DNA of 64,000 bases from Flavobacteriaceae bacterium (GCA_947488595.1 CANKZI010000004.1:35317-99316); one strand, 5' to 3'. Counted from the first letter of the stretch, positions 21,498 through 32,380 are shown. Notes: generated by a model from the sequence alone, not told the origin. Translations and numbers: made by a program.

Positions 21498-22715
21498 ATG
21501 AGATTACACAGAAATTTAGTTTACACTACTATTGATTCACTGAATGCGATATTTAATGAAGGTGAATATGCCGATAAAGTGGTGGCTAGAGCATTAAAAA
21601 AAGACAAACGCTGGGGGAGCACTGACCGAAAATTTGTAGCCGAAACCATTTATGAAATCGTTCGTTGGAAAAGATTATATACCGAAATTGCAGGCGTAAA
21701 AGAACCATTTGATCGCGACGAATTGTGGCGGATTTTTGCGGTCTGGGCAGTATTGCGAGGCTATCCTATTCCGGATTGGAAGCAGTTGGAAGGTACACCA
21801 GAACGCAAAATAAAAGGCCGTTTTGACGAACTTTCAAAAATTAGAACTTTCAAAGAATCGATTCCAGATTGGATGGACGAATTGGGCTTAAAAGAGCTTG
21901 GAGAAGCCATTTGGTCCAAAGAAATCACAGCACAAAACCAACCCGCAAAAGTAATCTTAAGAGTCAATACCCTCAAAACCACCAAAGAGAAATTGCGTGC
22001 GATTTTAATGGATTTGGACATAGAGACTGATTTTTTAAAAGACCAACCTGATGCTTTGGTTTTAAAAGAGCGCGCCAATGTATTTTTGACAGACGCTTTT
22101 AAAGATGGTTTTTTTGAAGTGCAAGATGCCAATTCACAACTCGTTGCCGCATTTCTTGACGTTCAACCTGGCATGCGCGTTGTTGATACCTGTGCTGGTG
22201 CTGGAGGCAAAACATTGCATTTGGCTTCATTAATGGAAAACAAAGGGCAATTGATTGCGATGGATTTGTATGAAAGTAAGTTAAAACAGCTGAAATTGCG
22301 CGCCAAAAGAAACGGTGCTTTTAATATTGAATACCGTATTATCGATTCAACCAAAGTCATCAAAAAATTGCAAGAAAAAGCAGATCGCGTTTTGATTGAC
22401 GCGCCTTGTAGCGGATTGGGCGTTTTAAAAAGAAATCCTGATGCCAAATGGAAATTGCAACCTGAATTTATTGAGAATATCAAAAAAATCCAAGCCGAAG
22501 TTTTAGAAAGCTATTCTAGAATTGTAAAACCCGGTGGCAAATTGGTGTATGCTACTTGCTCGATTTTGCCCTCTGAAAATCAGGAACAAGTTAAGCGTTT
22601 CTTAAGCACAGACAACGGTAAAAACTTTACTTTTGTTAAAGATGCAAAAATCTTAGCATCCGATTCTGGCTTTGATGGCTTTTACATGGCTTTATTAGAA
22701 CGAAAAAAAAACTAA
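21498..22715 (+). CDS. RsmB/NOP family SAM-dependent RNA methyltransferase
   Basis: RVVDTCAGAGGKTLHLASLM...RVLIDAPCSGLGVLKRNPDAKW...LVYATCSILPSENQEQV. Confidence 0.92.
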   Translation: MRLHRNLVYTTIDSLNAIFNEGEYADKVVARALKKDKRWGSTDRKFVAETIYEIVRWKRLYTEIAGVKEPFDRDELWRIFAVWAVLRGYPIPDWKQLEGTPERKIKGRFDELSKIRTFKESIPDWMDELGLKELGEAIWSKEITAQNQPAKVILRVNTLKTTKEKLRAILMDLDIETDFLKDQPDALVLKERANVFLTDAFKDGFFEVQDANSQLVAAFLDVQPGMRVVDTCAGAGGKTLHLASLMENKGQLIAMDLYESKLKQLKLRAKRNGAFNIEYRIIDSTKVIKKLQEKADRVLIDAPCSGLGVLKRNPDAKWKLQPEFIENIKKIQAEVLESYSRIVKPGGKLVYATCSILPSENQEQVKRFLSTDNGKNFTFVKDAKILASDSGFDGFYMALLERKKN

Positions 22716-22716
22716 A

Positions 22717-23847
22717 ATGACAATGAAAAATTATTACCTACTGCTATTGCTATTGTTTTCTGTAATTCTCATAGCACAGCCACCAGCTAATTATTATAAT
22801 TCCGCGAACGGTTTTACAGGTTATGCGTTGAAAACGAAACTGAAAGTTATTATTAAAACCGGACATAACGACGAAGGATATCCCTCGCTTTGGAGTTTGT
22901 ATGGAAATACAGCTTTTAGAGATAACATCTATGAAAATGACAATACGATTTTAGATATTTATTCAGAAAATCCGACTGGAAATGATCCTTACGAATTTAC
23001 TTATTCGTCAAACCAATGTGGCGAATATGCTAATGAAGGCGATTGTTACAACAGAGAACATCTGGTTCCACAAGCCTATTTTGACAATGTAGCTATTCCA
23101 AATGGTGAGGTAAATCCAAAACACGATCCGCATCATGTAATTCCAACCGACGGAAAAGTGAATGGTGTAAGAGACAATTTTCCTTTTGGGAAAGTCAATA
23201 ACGCTAGCTATACAACTGGAAATGGTTCTCAAAAAGGCAGCAATCTTAATTCGGGTTATTCTGCTGGTTACAGCGGTACTGTTTTTGAGCCAATAGACGA
23301 GTTTAAAGGTGATGTAGCCCGTGCACTTTTGTATTTTGCAACACGTTACGAAGACCAGATGGATGAATTTTATAACAGTGCAACTGTACAATCGAAAGCT
23401 ATGTTTGACGGTTCAATCAATCATGTTTTTTCGCCTACTTTTTTAAACATTTTACTAACTTGGAATACCATTGATCCCGTTAGTACCAAAGAAATGGCAA
23501 GAAACAATGCCATTTATAATTATCAAGGAAACCGCAATCCATTTGTAGATAACAATAGTTATGTTACTGCAATTTGGGGATTACCGCTTGGTATTAGTAC
23601 TATTGATGTTTTTTCGGAAGTTGCTGTTTATCCAAATCCTTCCAATAATCATATGTTAAATGTTCATACAACCGCCGCTATTGATGTAATTCATTTGATT
23701 GCTATAAATGGACAATTGCTACAACAAATCAAAAATCCCATTTTAGAGAACGGTACTTATACTTTAACAAATCTGCCACAAGGATTTTATTTTTTAAAAT
23801 TGACTTCACAAAACCAATCAATTACCAAGAAAGTAATTGTAAACTAA
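22717..23847 (+). CDS. Secreted endonuclease I family nuclease with T9SS type A sorting domain
   Basis: NREHLVPQAYF...KHDPHHVIPTDGKVNGVRDNFPFG; C-terminal VYPNPSNN...GFYFLKLTSQNQSITKKVIVN. Confidence 0.93.
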   Translation: MTMKNYYLLLLLLFSVILIAQPPANYYNSANGFTGYALKTKLKVIIKTGHNDEGYPSLWSLYGNTAFRDNIYENDNTILDIYSENPTGNDPYEFTYSSNQCGEYANEGDCYNREHLVPQAYFDNVAIPNGEVNPKHDPHHVIPTDGKVNGVRDNFPFGKVNNASYTTGNGSQKGSNLNSGYSAGYSGTVFEPIDEFKGDVARALLYFATRYEDQMDEFYNSATVQSKAMFDGSINHVFSPTFLNILLTWNTIDPVSTKEMARNNAIYNYQGNRNPFVDNNSYVTAIWGLPLGISTIDVFSEVAVYPNPSNNHMLNVHTTAAIDVIHLIAINGQLLQQIKNPILENGTYTLTNLPQGFYFLKLTSQNQSITKKVIVN

Positions 23848-23870
23848 GAGTGTTTTAATCTAATATAAAA

Positions 23871-23907
23871 AGCCATCAAATTAAAAATAACTTGATGGCT
23901 TTTTTTT
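23871..23907. terminator. Likely bidirectional terminator between convergent genes
   Basis: AGCCATCAA ... TTGATGGCT followed by T8; A-rich on opposite side. Confidence 0.75.
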
Positions 23908-23924
23908 GAGTTTTAAGTAAAAAA

Positions 23925-24515
23925 TTACTTCGGCATTAAAACCGTATCAACGGCATGAATCACTCCGTTTGAAGCAGCAACATCAGCTAATATCACTGTT
24001 GAAGTTCCTCCTTTTGCATCGGTCAAAATGACTTTTCCATCTTTTAGACTCAATGTTAAATTTTCGCCTTGAACTGTTTTTACAGTAAACTTCCCTTTTG
24101 AATTGTTAATTGCTTCAATAACTGCGGCAGCTTCAAATTTACCTGAAACAACATGATAGGTCAAAACTGCGGTAAGTTTGTCTAAACTCTCAGGCTTTAA
24201 TAATGTTTAAACTGTTCCTGCAGGTAATTTTTCGAAAGCGGCATTTGTTGGAGCAAAAACCGTGAAAGGTCCAGCACCACTTAATGTTTCAACCAAATTC
24301 GCAGCTTTGACAGCGGCTACAAGTGTCGAAAAATCCGGATTTGCAGCAGCTACTCCAACAATATTTGGCGCAGTTTCAACTACTTCTTCTTTGATGGTAT
24401 CCATCGTTTCAACATTTTCTGAAGCCTCGATAGCTTCCTTCTTTTTGCCATCATTACAAGATGATACTACCAATCCTACAACTAATGAAGCGACCACTGT
24501 TTTTACTAATTTCAT
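23925..24515 (-). pseudogene. Fasciclin domain lipoprotein interrupted by one in-frame TAA at 24207-24209
   Basis: Upstream ORF ends ...[19 protein letters not shown]; same frame resumes TLLKPESLDKLTAVLTYHVVSGKFEAAAVIEAINNSKGKF...VIHAVDTVLMPK; no frameshift needed. Confidence 0.8.
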
Positions 24516-24631
24516 AACTAATTTATTTAAGTTGATTTATAATCTTTTAAAATTACAGCTAAATCTGCTGTATTTCATAAAATTAACAAGGAATTAAACA
24601 AATATTGGGTTTTAAAAAAAAACAGATTAAA

Positions 24632-24667
24632 ACGAAAAAACTCCAATGCAATTAATACATTGGAGTC
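24632..24667 (-). terminator. Intrinsic terminator downstream of rho
   Basis: ACTCCAATG ... CATTGGAGT, T-rich on minus strand. Confidence 0.7.
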
Positions 24668-24696
24668 TTAACTATTTTAGAAGTTATTATAAAAAC

Positions 24697-26523
24697 TTAA
24701 TCGTTCATCGAGATCAAAAATTCCTCATTATTTCTGGTTTTTTTGAATCGGTCGTTAATAAAATCCATTGCTTCTACTGGATTCATATCAGATAAATATT
24801 TACGCATGATCCACATTCTATGTAAAGTTCTTTCATCCAAAAGCATGTCGTCTCGTCGTGTGCTTGAAGAAGTCAAATCGATAGCTGGGAAAATACGTTT
24901 GTTGGCAATTTTTCTGTCCAATTGCAATTCCATATTACCCGTTCCTTTGAATTCTTCAAAAATAACCTCGTCCATTTTAGAACCTGTTTCGGTTAGAGCA
25001 GTGGCAATTATGCTTAAAGAACCACCATTTTCTACATTCCGTGCAGCGCCAAAAAAGCGTTTTGGTTTTTGCAAAGCGTTGGCATCAACTCCACCACTCA
25101 ATACTTTTCCGGAAGCAGGTTGCACCGTGTTGTAAGCCCTTGCCAATCGCGTAATCGAATCTAATAAAATCACAACATCATGACCACACTCGACCAAACG
25201 TTTTGCTTTTTCGAGTACAATATTGGCGATTTTAACGTGTTCTTGTGGTTCTCTATCAAAAGTCGATGCAATCACTTCGCCGCGCACATTGCGTTGCATA
25301 TCGGTAACTTCTTCTGGACGTTCATCAATCAATAAAACAATTAAATATACTTCGGGATGATTGGCAGCAATGGCATTAGCAATGTCTTTAAGCAACATCG
25401 TTTTACCTGTTTTTGGTTGTGCAACAATCATTCCGCGTTGTCCTTTTCCTATTGGCGAAAACAAATCGATAATTCTGGTAGAAATTGAGCTTCCTTTTTC
25501 GGCCAATTTAAATTTTTCTGACGGGAAAACAGGTGTCAAATGTTCAAACGAAACACGATCACGAACGACTTGTGGATCATGTCCATTGATTTTTAGTACA
25601 CGAACCAACGGAAAGAACTTTTCACCTTCTTTTGGTGGACGTACCACGCCTTTGACCGTATCTCCTGTTTTAAGTCCAAACAATCGGATTTGAGAGGTAG
25701 ATAAGTAAATATCATCGGGCGAAGCCAAATAATTGTAATCAGATGAACGCAAAAAGCCGTAACCATCAGGCATCATTTCGAGAACGCCTTCGCTCTCTAT
25801 AATACCATCAAACTCAAAATCGGCATCGCGAAAGTTATTTTTCTTATTCTTGAAATTCGGATTTTGATTTCCGTTAGCATTACCATTACCGTTATTATTT
25901 CCGTTTTGATTCGGATTTTGATTCGGATTGCCCTGCTGGTTTGGATTTTGTTTGTGCTGATTTGGATTGACCGGCTTGGCCGTTTTATCAATTATAACTG
26001 TATGCTCATCAACGATTTGTTCCGTTGCAGGTTGGATTATCTCGTTCGTATTGTCGGTTTTGCTTTCCAGTTTTTCTTTCTGAATCGCATTGTTGACTTT
26101 ATTTTCGTATTTGGCTTTGTTGAACTTGATTACTTTGCGTTCTTTTTGAATAGGCAAAGGTTTCGGAATTTCATTATTATTGGTTTCTGGAACCTCGGCA
26201 ATCACATTTTCTTCAAATAAAGTAACCTGAGGTGCTGCTGCAATTTTAGAAGATGAAACTTCAATAAAAGGCTTAGGTGCATCGGATTTCATTATTTTAG
26301 GTTGCTTTTCGGTAACCATTCGTATCCGTTTTGACTTGATATCATTGGATTCAACCGCTACTACGTCGTTTTTTTCGAAATTGGCTGCAGCCGTCTGGTT
26401 GGCAAGAATTTGTTCTATCAACACTTCTTTTTTAACGCCATTGAATTTTATTGTTTTAGCCAATTTAGCTATGTCCTGAAGCTCAGTAAGCTTCATTCCT
26501 TTTAATACAGAACTATCAAACAT
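24697..26523 (-). CDS. rho: Transcription termination factor Rho with long N/Q-rich insertion
   Basis: [47 protein letters not shown]; insertion [45 protein letters not shown]. Confidence 0.97.
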   Translation of the reverse strand: MFDSSVLKGMKLTELQDIAKLAKTIKFNGVKKEVLIEQILANQTAAANFEKNDVVAVESNDIKSKRIRMVTEKQPKIMKSDAPKPFIEVSSSKIAAAPQVTLFEENVIAEVPETNNNEIPKPLPIQKERKVIKFNKAKYENKVNNAIQKEKLESKTDNTNEIIQPATEQIVDEHTVIIDKTAKPVNPNQHKQNPNQQGNPNQNPNQNGNNNGNGNANGNQNPNFKNKKNNFRDADFEFDGIIESEGVLEMMPDGYGFLRSSDYNYLASPDDIYLSTSQIRLFGLKTGDTVKGVVRPPKEGEKFFPLVRVLKINGHDPQVVRDRVSFEHLTPVFPSEKFKLAEKGSSISTRIIDLFSPIGKGQRGMIVAQPKTGKTMLLKDIANAIAANHPEVYLIVLLIDERPEEVTDMQRNVRGEVIASTFDREPQEHVKIANIVLEKAKRLVECGHDVVILLDSITRLARAYNTVQPASGKVLSGGVDANALQKPKRFFGAARNVENGGSLSIIATALTETGSKMDEVIFEEFKGTGNMELQLDRKIANKRIFPAIDLTSSSTRRDDMLLDERTLHRMWIMRKYLSDMNPVEAMDFINDRFKKTRNNEEFLISMND

Positions 26524-26704
26524 GAATGTTATTTGAATTTAATTGTTTGGAAAGTGATAAGAATGGTATTGCAATTTTTAGGAAAATGAATTGTCCGCAG
26601 AATGAAGTACTTACGGTTTAGCAGTGCAATAATACGAATAAATTTCATTGATACAATAGTATTTATTAAAAAGAAAATATATTTTTGTAAAAGAAATTAA
26701 AGCA

Positions 26705-27115
26705 ATGCTACAAAGAATACAAACCATTTACTTGATATTGGCACTAATTACGACTGGCATTTTGCCCTTCGTTTTTCCTTTGTGGACATTTGAAAGTAAA
26801 AGTTTTTATTTTATGCAAGATTTAATTTTTGCAGCATTGTTTGGATTGACCACAACACTTTCGTTGGTATCGATTTTTTTATTCAAAAAAAGACAAAATC
26901 AGTTTGTCTTGGGCAGACTGAATATCATATTGAATTTAATTTTATTAGGATTATTTGTATATCGTTCACTAAATTTATCTGGAGAAACTGTTACGGTTTC
27001 GGAGAAAGGTATTGGAATGTTCCTCCCAATTGTTGCTATCGTTTTTTTGGTCTTGGCCAATAAAGCCATCAAAAAGGATGAAGATCTCGTAAAATCTGTT
27101 GATCGGTTGAGATAA
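26705..27115 (+). CDS. DUF4293-like small membrane protein
   Basis: MLQRIQTIYLILALITTGILPFVFPLW..., four predicted TM segments. Confidence 0.75.
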   Translation: MLQRIQTIYLILALITTGILPFVFPLWTFESKSFYFMQDLIFAALFGLTTTLSLVSIFLFKKRQNQFVLGRLNIILNLILLGLFVYRSLNLSGETVTVSEKGIGMFLPIVAIVFLVLANKAIKKDEDLVKSVDRLR

Positions 27116-27144
27116 ACCTATAAACTTAGTTTATTAGTGCGAAG

Positions 27145-27176
27145 AAAAGTCTGGATGAAAATCTGGACTTTTTTTG
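27145..27176 (+). terminator. Intrinsic terminator
   Basis: AAGTCTGGAT-GAAA-ATCTGGACTT + T-run (two G-U pairs). Confidence 0.72.
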
Positions 27177-27189
27177 TTAGCCATCAATC

Positions 27190-27684
27190 CTAACGTTTGC
27201 CAATTTCTATGATTTCCAAATCCTTAATTTGTGTACCATCAATAACAAATCTAAGCATGGTGCGCAACTGATGAAAGCCACTAATACCAGCCGCACCAGG
27301 ATTCATGTGCAAAAAATTTAGCTTTTTATCAAACATGACTTTTAAAATATGCGAATGACCACAAATGAATAATTGTGGCGGATTTTGTATCAACTCAGTT
27401 TTAATATTCGTATTGTATTTTCCGGGATAACCACCAATGTGCGTCATCCAAACTGTAACTCTTTCGCACTGAAATCGCTGGTGCAACGGAAACTCCATTC
27501 GCGCTTTATCGTCGTCAATATTGCCGTAAACCGCGCGCAAAGGCTTTATTTTTTTGATGGCATCAGTCACCAACAAATCACCAATATCACCTGCATGCCA
27601 AACTTCGTCTGCCCAATCCGCATATTTCAAAATTGTTGCGTCAATATGACTGTGTGTGTCCGAAAGTAAAAGAATTTTTGTCAT
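27190..27684 (-). CDS. YfcE/MJ0936-family metallophosphoesterase
   Basis: MTKILLLSDTHSHID...WHAGDIGD...YGNIDDDKARMEFP...ICGHSHILK. Confidence 0.92.
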   Translation of the reverse strand: MTKILLLSDTHSHIDATILKYADWADEVWHAGDIGDLLVTDAIKKIKPLRAVYGNIDDDKARMEFPLHQRFQCERVTVWMTHIGGYPGKYNTNIKTELIQNPPQLFICGHSHILKVMFDKKLNFLHMNPGAAGISGFHQLRTMLRFVIDGTQIKDLEIIEIGKR

Positions 27685-27827
27685 CTTATAAATAAAGCAA
27701 AGTTACTCGATTTATAAAATTTATCGCAACATACCGCGAAATTAAGCAAACTTTAAACCACATTATTTATGCCTCTTTTAAAAACCTTTGTACCTTTGCT
27801 TTTTACAATCTTAGTACACAAAAAATC

Positions 27828-28577
27828 TTGCGCTATTTTATTCAGCTTTCTTATAACGGCACCAATTATCACGGCTGGCAATCCCAACCCAACGCTATTA
27901 CCGTACAAGAAACTTTAGAAAATGCGCTATCGGTTATCTTCAATTCAAAAGTCGAGTTAATGGGTGCAGGTCGCACTGATACTGGTGTTCATGCGCAACA
28001 AATGTTCGCTCATTTTGACTTTGACCCTGAAATAGATGTTCAAAATACCATCCATAAACTCAATTCTTATCTTCCCAATACGATAGCAATTGTCAACATT
28101 CATGATGTTCACGATACCGCACATGCGCGTTTTGATGCCAAAAAAAGAACTTACCAATACCATATCAACACCACTAAAAATGTTTTTTTAGAAGAAAAAA
28201 GTTGGTATTACCATCAAGCTTTAGATGTAAGTTTAATGAATGAAGCTGCAAAAATATTAATGCTCCACAACGATTTTCAGTGTTTTTCAAAAGTCCATAC
28301 CGATGTCAATACTTTTAACTGTAAAATAACCGAAGCCTTTTGGAAAGAAGCTGATGAAAAACTTATTTTTACCATTTCGGCTGATCGCTTTTTGCGCAAC
28401 ATGGTTCGGGCTATCGTTGGCACTTTAGTTTATGTCGGATTAAAAAAAATTACGTTAACCGATTTTAATGCGATAATTGAGAGCAAAGACCGCGGCAAAG
28501 CGGGATTTTCGGTCCCCGCCCACGGTTTGTATTTGATAAATATTGAATATGATTACCTTAAATTAACCAATAAATAA
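27828..28577 (+). CDS. truA: tRNA pseudouridine(38-40) synthase TruA (TTG start)
   Basis: RYFIQLSYNGTNYHGWQSQPNAITVQE...GAGRTDTGVHAQQ. Confidence 0.95.
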   Translation: MRYFIQLSYNGTNYHGWQSQPNAITVQETLENALSVIFNSKVELMGAGRTDTGVHAQQMFAHFDFDPEIDVQNTIHKLNSYLPNTIAIVNIHDVHDTAHARFDAKKRTYQYHINTTKNVFLEEKSWYYHQALDVSLMNEAAKILMLHNDFQCFSKVHTDVNTFNCKITEAFWKEADEKLIFTISADRFLRNMVRAIVGTLVYVGLKKITLTDFNAIIESKDRGKAGFSVPAHGLYLINIEYDYLKLTNK

Positions 28578-28620
28578 TGGTGTATTTTGGCGCAACGCTG
28601 AATCCCAACTCATTTATAAA

Positions 28621-30375
28621 ATGAAAGCAAAAGTATTTGATACCAAAGTTTTTAAACGCATTATGGTTTACACCAAACCTTATAAATGGCGGTTCAATGG
28701 TGTAATTGTATGGGCGATTTCATTATCGCTTTTTGCTGCATTACGACCATATTTGCTCAAAGAAACTGTCGATGATTATATTCAAACCAAAGATGAGTTA
28801 GGTTTGTTAATTGCCGTCACTGTTATGGGAATCGTATTGTTGCTAGAAGTTTTTTCGCAATTTTATTTCGTTTATTGGGCCAACTGGCTCGGTCAAGACA
28901 TTGTTAAAGACATTCGCATTAAACTCTTCGGTCACATTTTGAGTTTCCGAATGAAATATTTCGACCATGCACCCGTAGGTCAATTGGTAACACGCACTGT
29001 TTCAGACATCGAAGCCATCGCCAAAATATTCAGTCAAGGTTTATTTATGATCTTAAGCGACTTGTCAAAAATGCTCGTGGTTTTAATTTTTATGTTTTAT
29101 ATGAACTGGAAATTGACCTGGATTGTCATCATCGCCATGCCAATTTTGCTTTATTTTACAAGAATTTTTCAAAAGAAAATGCAAGTGGCTTTTGAAGAAG
29201 TACGCACCCAAATTGCCAATATGAATACTTTTGTGCAAGAACGCGTTACCGGAATGAAAATTGTGCAGCTTTTTACGCGCGAAGCCATCGAAGCCGAAAA
29301 GTTTAGCGAAATCAATGACAAACATAACAAAGCTTGGATAAAAACCGTTTGGTACAACTCTATATTTTTTCCCATTGCCGATATTATTTCATCGCTAACA
29401 CTCGGATTCATTGTTTGGTATGGCGGAATCAAAATTTTAGGTGGCGATAATTTTACGACTTTCGGCGATTTGTTTTCTTACACCATGTTCATCGGTATGC
29501 TTTTTAATCCATTGCGACAAATTGCAGATAAATTCAATGAGATGCAAATGGGAATGATTGCTGCCAATCGCGTTTTTGATATTTTAGATACCAGCGACCA
29601 TATCCAAGACAAAGGCAATTTGGTTGCGCCAATTTTTGACGGTGCAATACAATTCAAAGCCGTTCATTTTGGCTATATTCCAGAAGAAGAAGTCATAAAA
29701 GGCATCGATTTGCAGGTCAATCCGGGCGAAACCGTTGCGATAGTTGGGGCAACCGGTGCCGGAAAATCAACCATTATCAACCTGCTCAATCGGTTTTACG
29801 AAATCAACAGTGGCACCATTTGTATCGATGGCGAAAACATCAATAATTATACTTTAGAATCGCTTCGGCACCAAATTGCTGTAGTTTTACAAGAGGTTTT
29901 TTTGTTTGCCGATACCGTTTATAACAACATCACACTTTACAATCCCAGAGTGTCTCGCGAACAGGTAGTAAAAGCGGCTAAAGAAATTGGCGTGCATGAT
30001 TTTATTATGAGTTTACCCGGTGGTTTTGACTATAATGTAAAAGAACGCGGCGCCATGTTATCATCGGGACAACGCCAATTGATCGCGTTTTTGCGCGCCT
30101 ATGTCAGCAATCCAAGTATCTTGATTCTCGACGAAGCCACGTCTTCAATCGACAGTTATTCTGAAGAACTGATTCAAAATGCTACCCAAACCATTACAAA
30201 AGGACGGACTTCGATTGTCATCGCGCACCGCTTGGCAACCATTGTCAACGCCGATAAAATTGTTGTTATGGATAAAGGTAAAATTGTGGAGCAAGGCACA
30301 CATTACGAGTTGTTGAACTTAGAAATGGGTTACTACAAAAACCTGTATTATTCTCAATATTTAATCGAAAATTAG
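28621..30375 (+). CDS. ABC transporter permease/ATP-binding protein (MsbA-like exporter)
   Basis: Fused TM + NBD; GATGAGKST Walker A, LSSGQRQL signature, ILILDEATSSID. Confidence 0.93.
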   Translation: MKAKVFDTKVFKRIMVYTKPYKWRFNGVIVWAISLSLFAALRPYLLKETVDDYIQTKDELGLLIAVTVMGIVLLLEVFSQFYFVYWANWLGQDIVKDIRIKLFGHILSFRMKYFDHAPVGQLVTRTVSDIEAIAKIFSQGLFMILSDLSKMLVVLIFMFYMNWKLTWIVIIAMPILLYFTRIFQKKMQVAFEEVRTQIANMNTFVQERVTGMKIVQLFTREAIEAEKFSEINDKHNKAWIKTVWYNSIFFPIADIISSLTLGFIVWYGGIKILGGDNFTTFGDLFSYTMFIGMLFNPLRQIADKFNEMQMGMIAANRVFDILDTSDHIQDKGNLVAPIFDGAIQFKAVHFGYIPEEEVIKGIDLQVNPGETVAIVGATGAGKSTIINLLNRFYEINSGTICIDGENINNYTLESLRHQIAVVLQEVFLFADTVYNNITLYNPRVSREQVVKAAKEIGVHDFIMSLPGGFDYNVKERGAMLSSGQRQLIAFLRAYVSNPSILILDEATSSIDSYSEELIQNATQTITKGRTSIVIAHRLATIVNADKIVVMDKGKIVEQGTHYELLNLEMGYYKNLYYSQYLIEN

Positions 30376-30383
30376 TTTTTTTT

Positions 30384-30530
30384 GAAGCCGATCCAACTAT
30401 CCGCGACAAGATTTTTTAATAAGTTGTTTTTTTATACCACAAAAAAGTAGCTTCTATTGTCGCTCTTTTTTGTCCATAAAAAATACAATTTATTTTCAAA
30501 ATGCTTGCTGCTGCTATTCGGGCTAGACCA
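30384..30530 (-). repeat. Degenerate copy of intergenic repeat-like element (CTAGCCCGAATAGCAGCAGC...TTGTCGCGGATAGTTGG)
   Basis: Minus-strand reading shares CTAGCCC-GA...GCGrAwAG-GG architecture with 55797-55905; no credible ORF. Confidence 0.35.
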
Positions 30531-30624
30531 ATTTCATAATCACTAATATTGGAATTAGATTCCTTGCAGGAAAACAAATAAATACTTAATTTCGCTACCA
30601 AAGAATCATCATAAATAAACCAAA

Positions 30625-32013
30625 ATGAAATACGATATTATTGTTTTAGGAAGTGGTCCTGGGGGCTACGTAACCGCAATTCGCGCCTCACAATTGGGAT
30701 TTAAAGTAGCCGTTATCGAAAAGGAAAGTTTGGGTGGCGTATGTCTTAATTGGGGCTGCATTCCAACCAAAGCACTTTTAAAATCGGCACAAGTTTTTGA
30801 CTACCTCAAACATGCTGCAGATTATGGCTTGACCGTAACCGACTTTGATAAAGACTTTTCGGCCGTTGTCAAACGTTCCCGAAATGTAGCCGCCGACATG
30901 AGCAAAGGCGTACAGTTCTTAATGAAGAAAAATAAAATCGATGTTATTGATGGCTTTGGAAAATTAAAACCAGGCAAAAAAATCGACGTTACCGACAAGG
31001 ATAATAAAGTAACTGAATACAGCGCAGATCATATTATTATTGCAACTGGCGCACGTTCCCGCGAATTGCCTAATTTACCTCAAGATGACGTAAAAGTAAT
31101 TGGTTACCGAAAAGCAATGACTTTACCAACACAACCAAAATCGATGATAATTGTAGGATCTGGTGCTATTGGTGTTGAGTTTGCTCATTTTTATAATGCC
31201 ATGGGAACCGATGTTACGATAGTCGAATTCATGCCCAACATTGTCCCTGTTGAAGACGAAGACATTTCTAAACAAATGGAACGTTCGATGAAAAAAGCAG
31301 GCGTAAAAATCATGACATCGTCTTCTGTTGAAAAAATTGATACTTCTGGAACTGGCGTAAAAGCATTTGTAAAAACGACCAAAGGCGAAGAAGTTCTGGA
31401 AGCCGATATTTTACTTTCCGCAGTAGGCATAAAAACCAATATCGAAAATATTGGACTTGAAGAAGTTGGCATCGCTGTTGATAAAGATAAAATTTTAGTG
31501 AATGCGTATAGCCAAACCAACATCCCTGGTTATTATGCTATTGGTGATGTTACACCAGGACAAGCATTGGCACACGTGGCTTCAGCGGAAGGCATTAATT
31601 GCGTCGAAAAAATTGCTGGATTGCATGTTGATCCTATCGATTATGGCAATGTTCCTGGTTGTACTTATGCGACACCCGAAATTGCTTCTGTTGGTTTGAC
31701 CGAAAAACAAGCCAGAGAAAAAGGATACGAACTCAAAATCGGAAAATTCCCATTTTCGGCCTCCGGAAAAGCAAAAGCATCGGGAACGCCAGACGGATTT
31801 GTAAAAGTAATTTTTGATGCCAAATACGGCGAATGGTTGGGTTGCCACATGATTGGTGCCGGTGTTACCGACATGATTGCGGAAGCTGTCGTAGCTCGAA
31901 AATTGGAAACCACAGGACACGAAATTCTAAAATCGATTCACCCCCACCCGACCATGAGCGAAGCAGTTATGGAAGCGGTTGCCGATGCCTATGGCGAAGT
32001 AATTCATTTGTAA
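30625..32013 (+). CDS. lpdA: Dihydrolipoyl dehydrogenase
   Basis: GSGPGGYVTAIRASQLG...GGVCLNWGCIPTKALL...HPHPTMSEAVMEA. Confidence 0.96.
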   Translation: MKYDIIVLGSGPGGYVTAIRASQLGFKVAVIEKESLGGVCLNWGCIPTKALLKSAQVFDYLKHAADYGLTVTDFDKDFSAVVKRSRNVAADMSKGVQFLMKKNKIDVIDGFGKLKPGKKIDVTDKDNKVTEYSADHIIIATGARSRELPNLPQDDVKVIGYRKAMTLPTQPKSMIIVGSGAIGVEFAHFYNAMGTDVTIVEFMPNIVPVEDEDISKQMERSMKKAGVKIMTSSSVEKIDTSGTGVKAFVKTTKGEEVLEADILLSAVGIKTNIENIGLEEVGIAVDKDKILVNAYSQTNIPGYYAIGDVTPGQALAHVASAEGINCVEKIAGLHVDPIDYGNVPGCTYATPEIASVGLTEKQAREKGYELKIGKFPFSASGKAKASGTPDGFVKVIFDAKYGEWLGCHMIGAGVTDMIAEAVVARKLETTGHEILKSIHPHPTMSEAVMEAVADAYGEVIHL

Positions 32014-32035
32014 GCAATTGTCATGATATCAATTT

Positions 32036-32074
32036 AAAACCCCGATTTGAAACTGTCAAATAGGGGTTTTAAAT
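32036..32074 (+). terminator. Intrinsic terminator downstream of lpdA
   Basis: AAAACCCC ... GGGGTTTT. Confidence 0.6.
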
Positions 32075-32194
32075 TTTATGAAATAATTCGAAAGGATAGC
32101 TGCAATAGCTAATAAATAAAAAATAAGCGAATATTAAGAGAAAGAAACCGAGCATTAAATAGGTACGGTTTAAGGCATTGGATAAAATAAATTT

Positions 32195-32380
32195 TTATTT
32201 GTCAAACAATTTTTTTGTAATGTAAAAAATTATACGTGAAGCAGCCCCAATTGCTAATCCTATCGCGATGCTATTTGAGGAATTACCAAAATCATTTTCA
32301 TACATAATACCAAACAAGAGTCCGAGAGCCGCGCCAATTCCAATACCATTTCCAACGTTAGTATTTTTAGTTGCTTTCAT
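32195..32380 (-). CDS. Small glycine-rich two-TM membrane protein
   Basis: MKATKNTNVGNGIGIGAALGLLFGIMYENDFGNSSNSIAIGLAIGAASRIIFYITKKLFDK. Confidence 0.6.
   Translation of the reverse strand: MKATKNTNVGNGIGIGAALGLLFGIMYENDFGNSSNSIAIGLAIGAASRIIFYITKKLFDK

Noticed and set aside
25864-26220. 118-aa hydrophobic plus-strand ORF
   Set aside because: Antisense translation of the N/Q-rich low-complexity segment of rho; spurious.
30416-30601. 61-aa minus-strand ORF between ABC transporter and lpdA
   Set aside because: Low-complexity, no domain; better explained as part of an intergenic repeat-like element.
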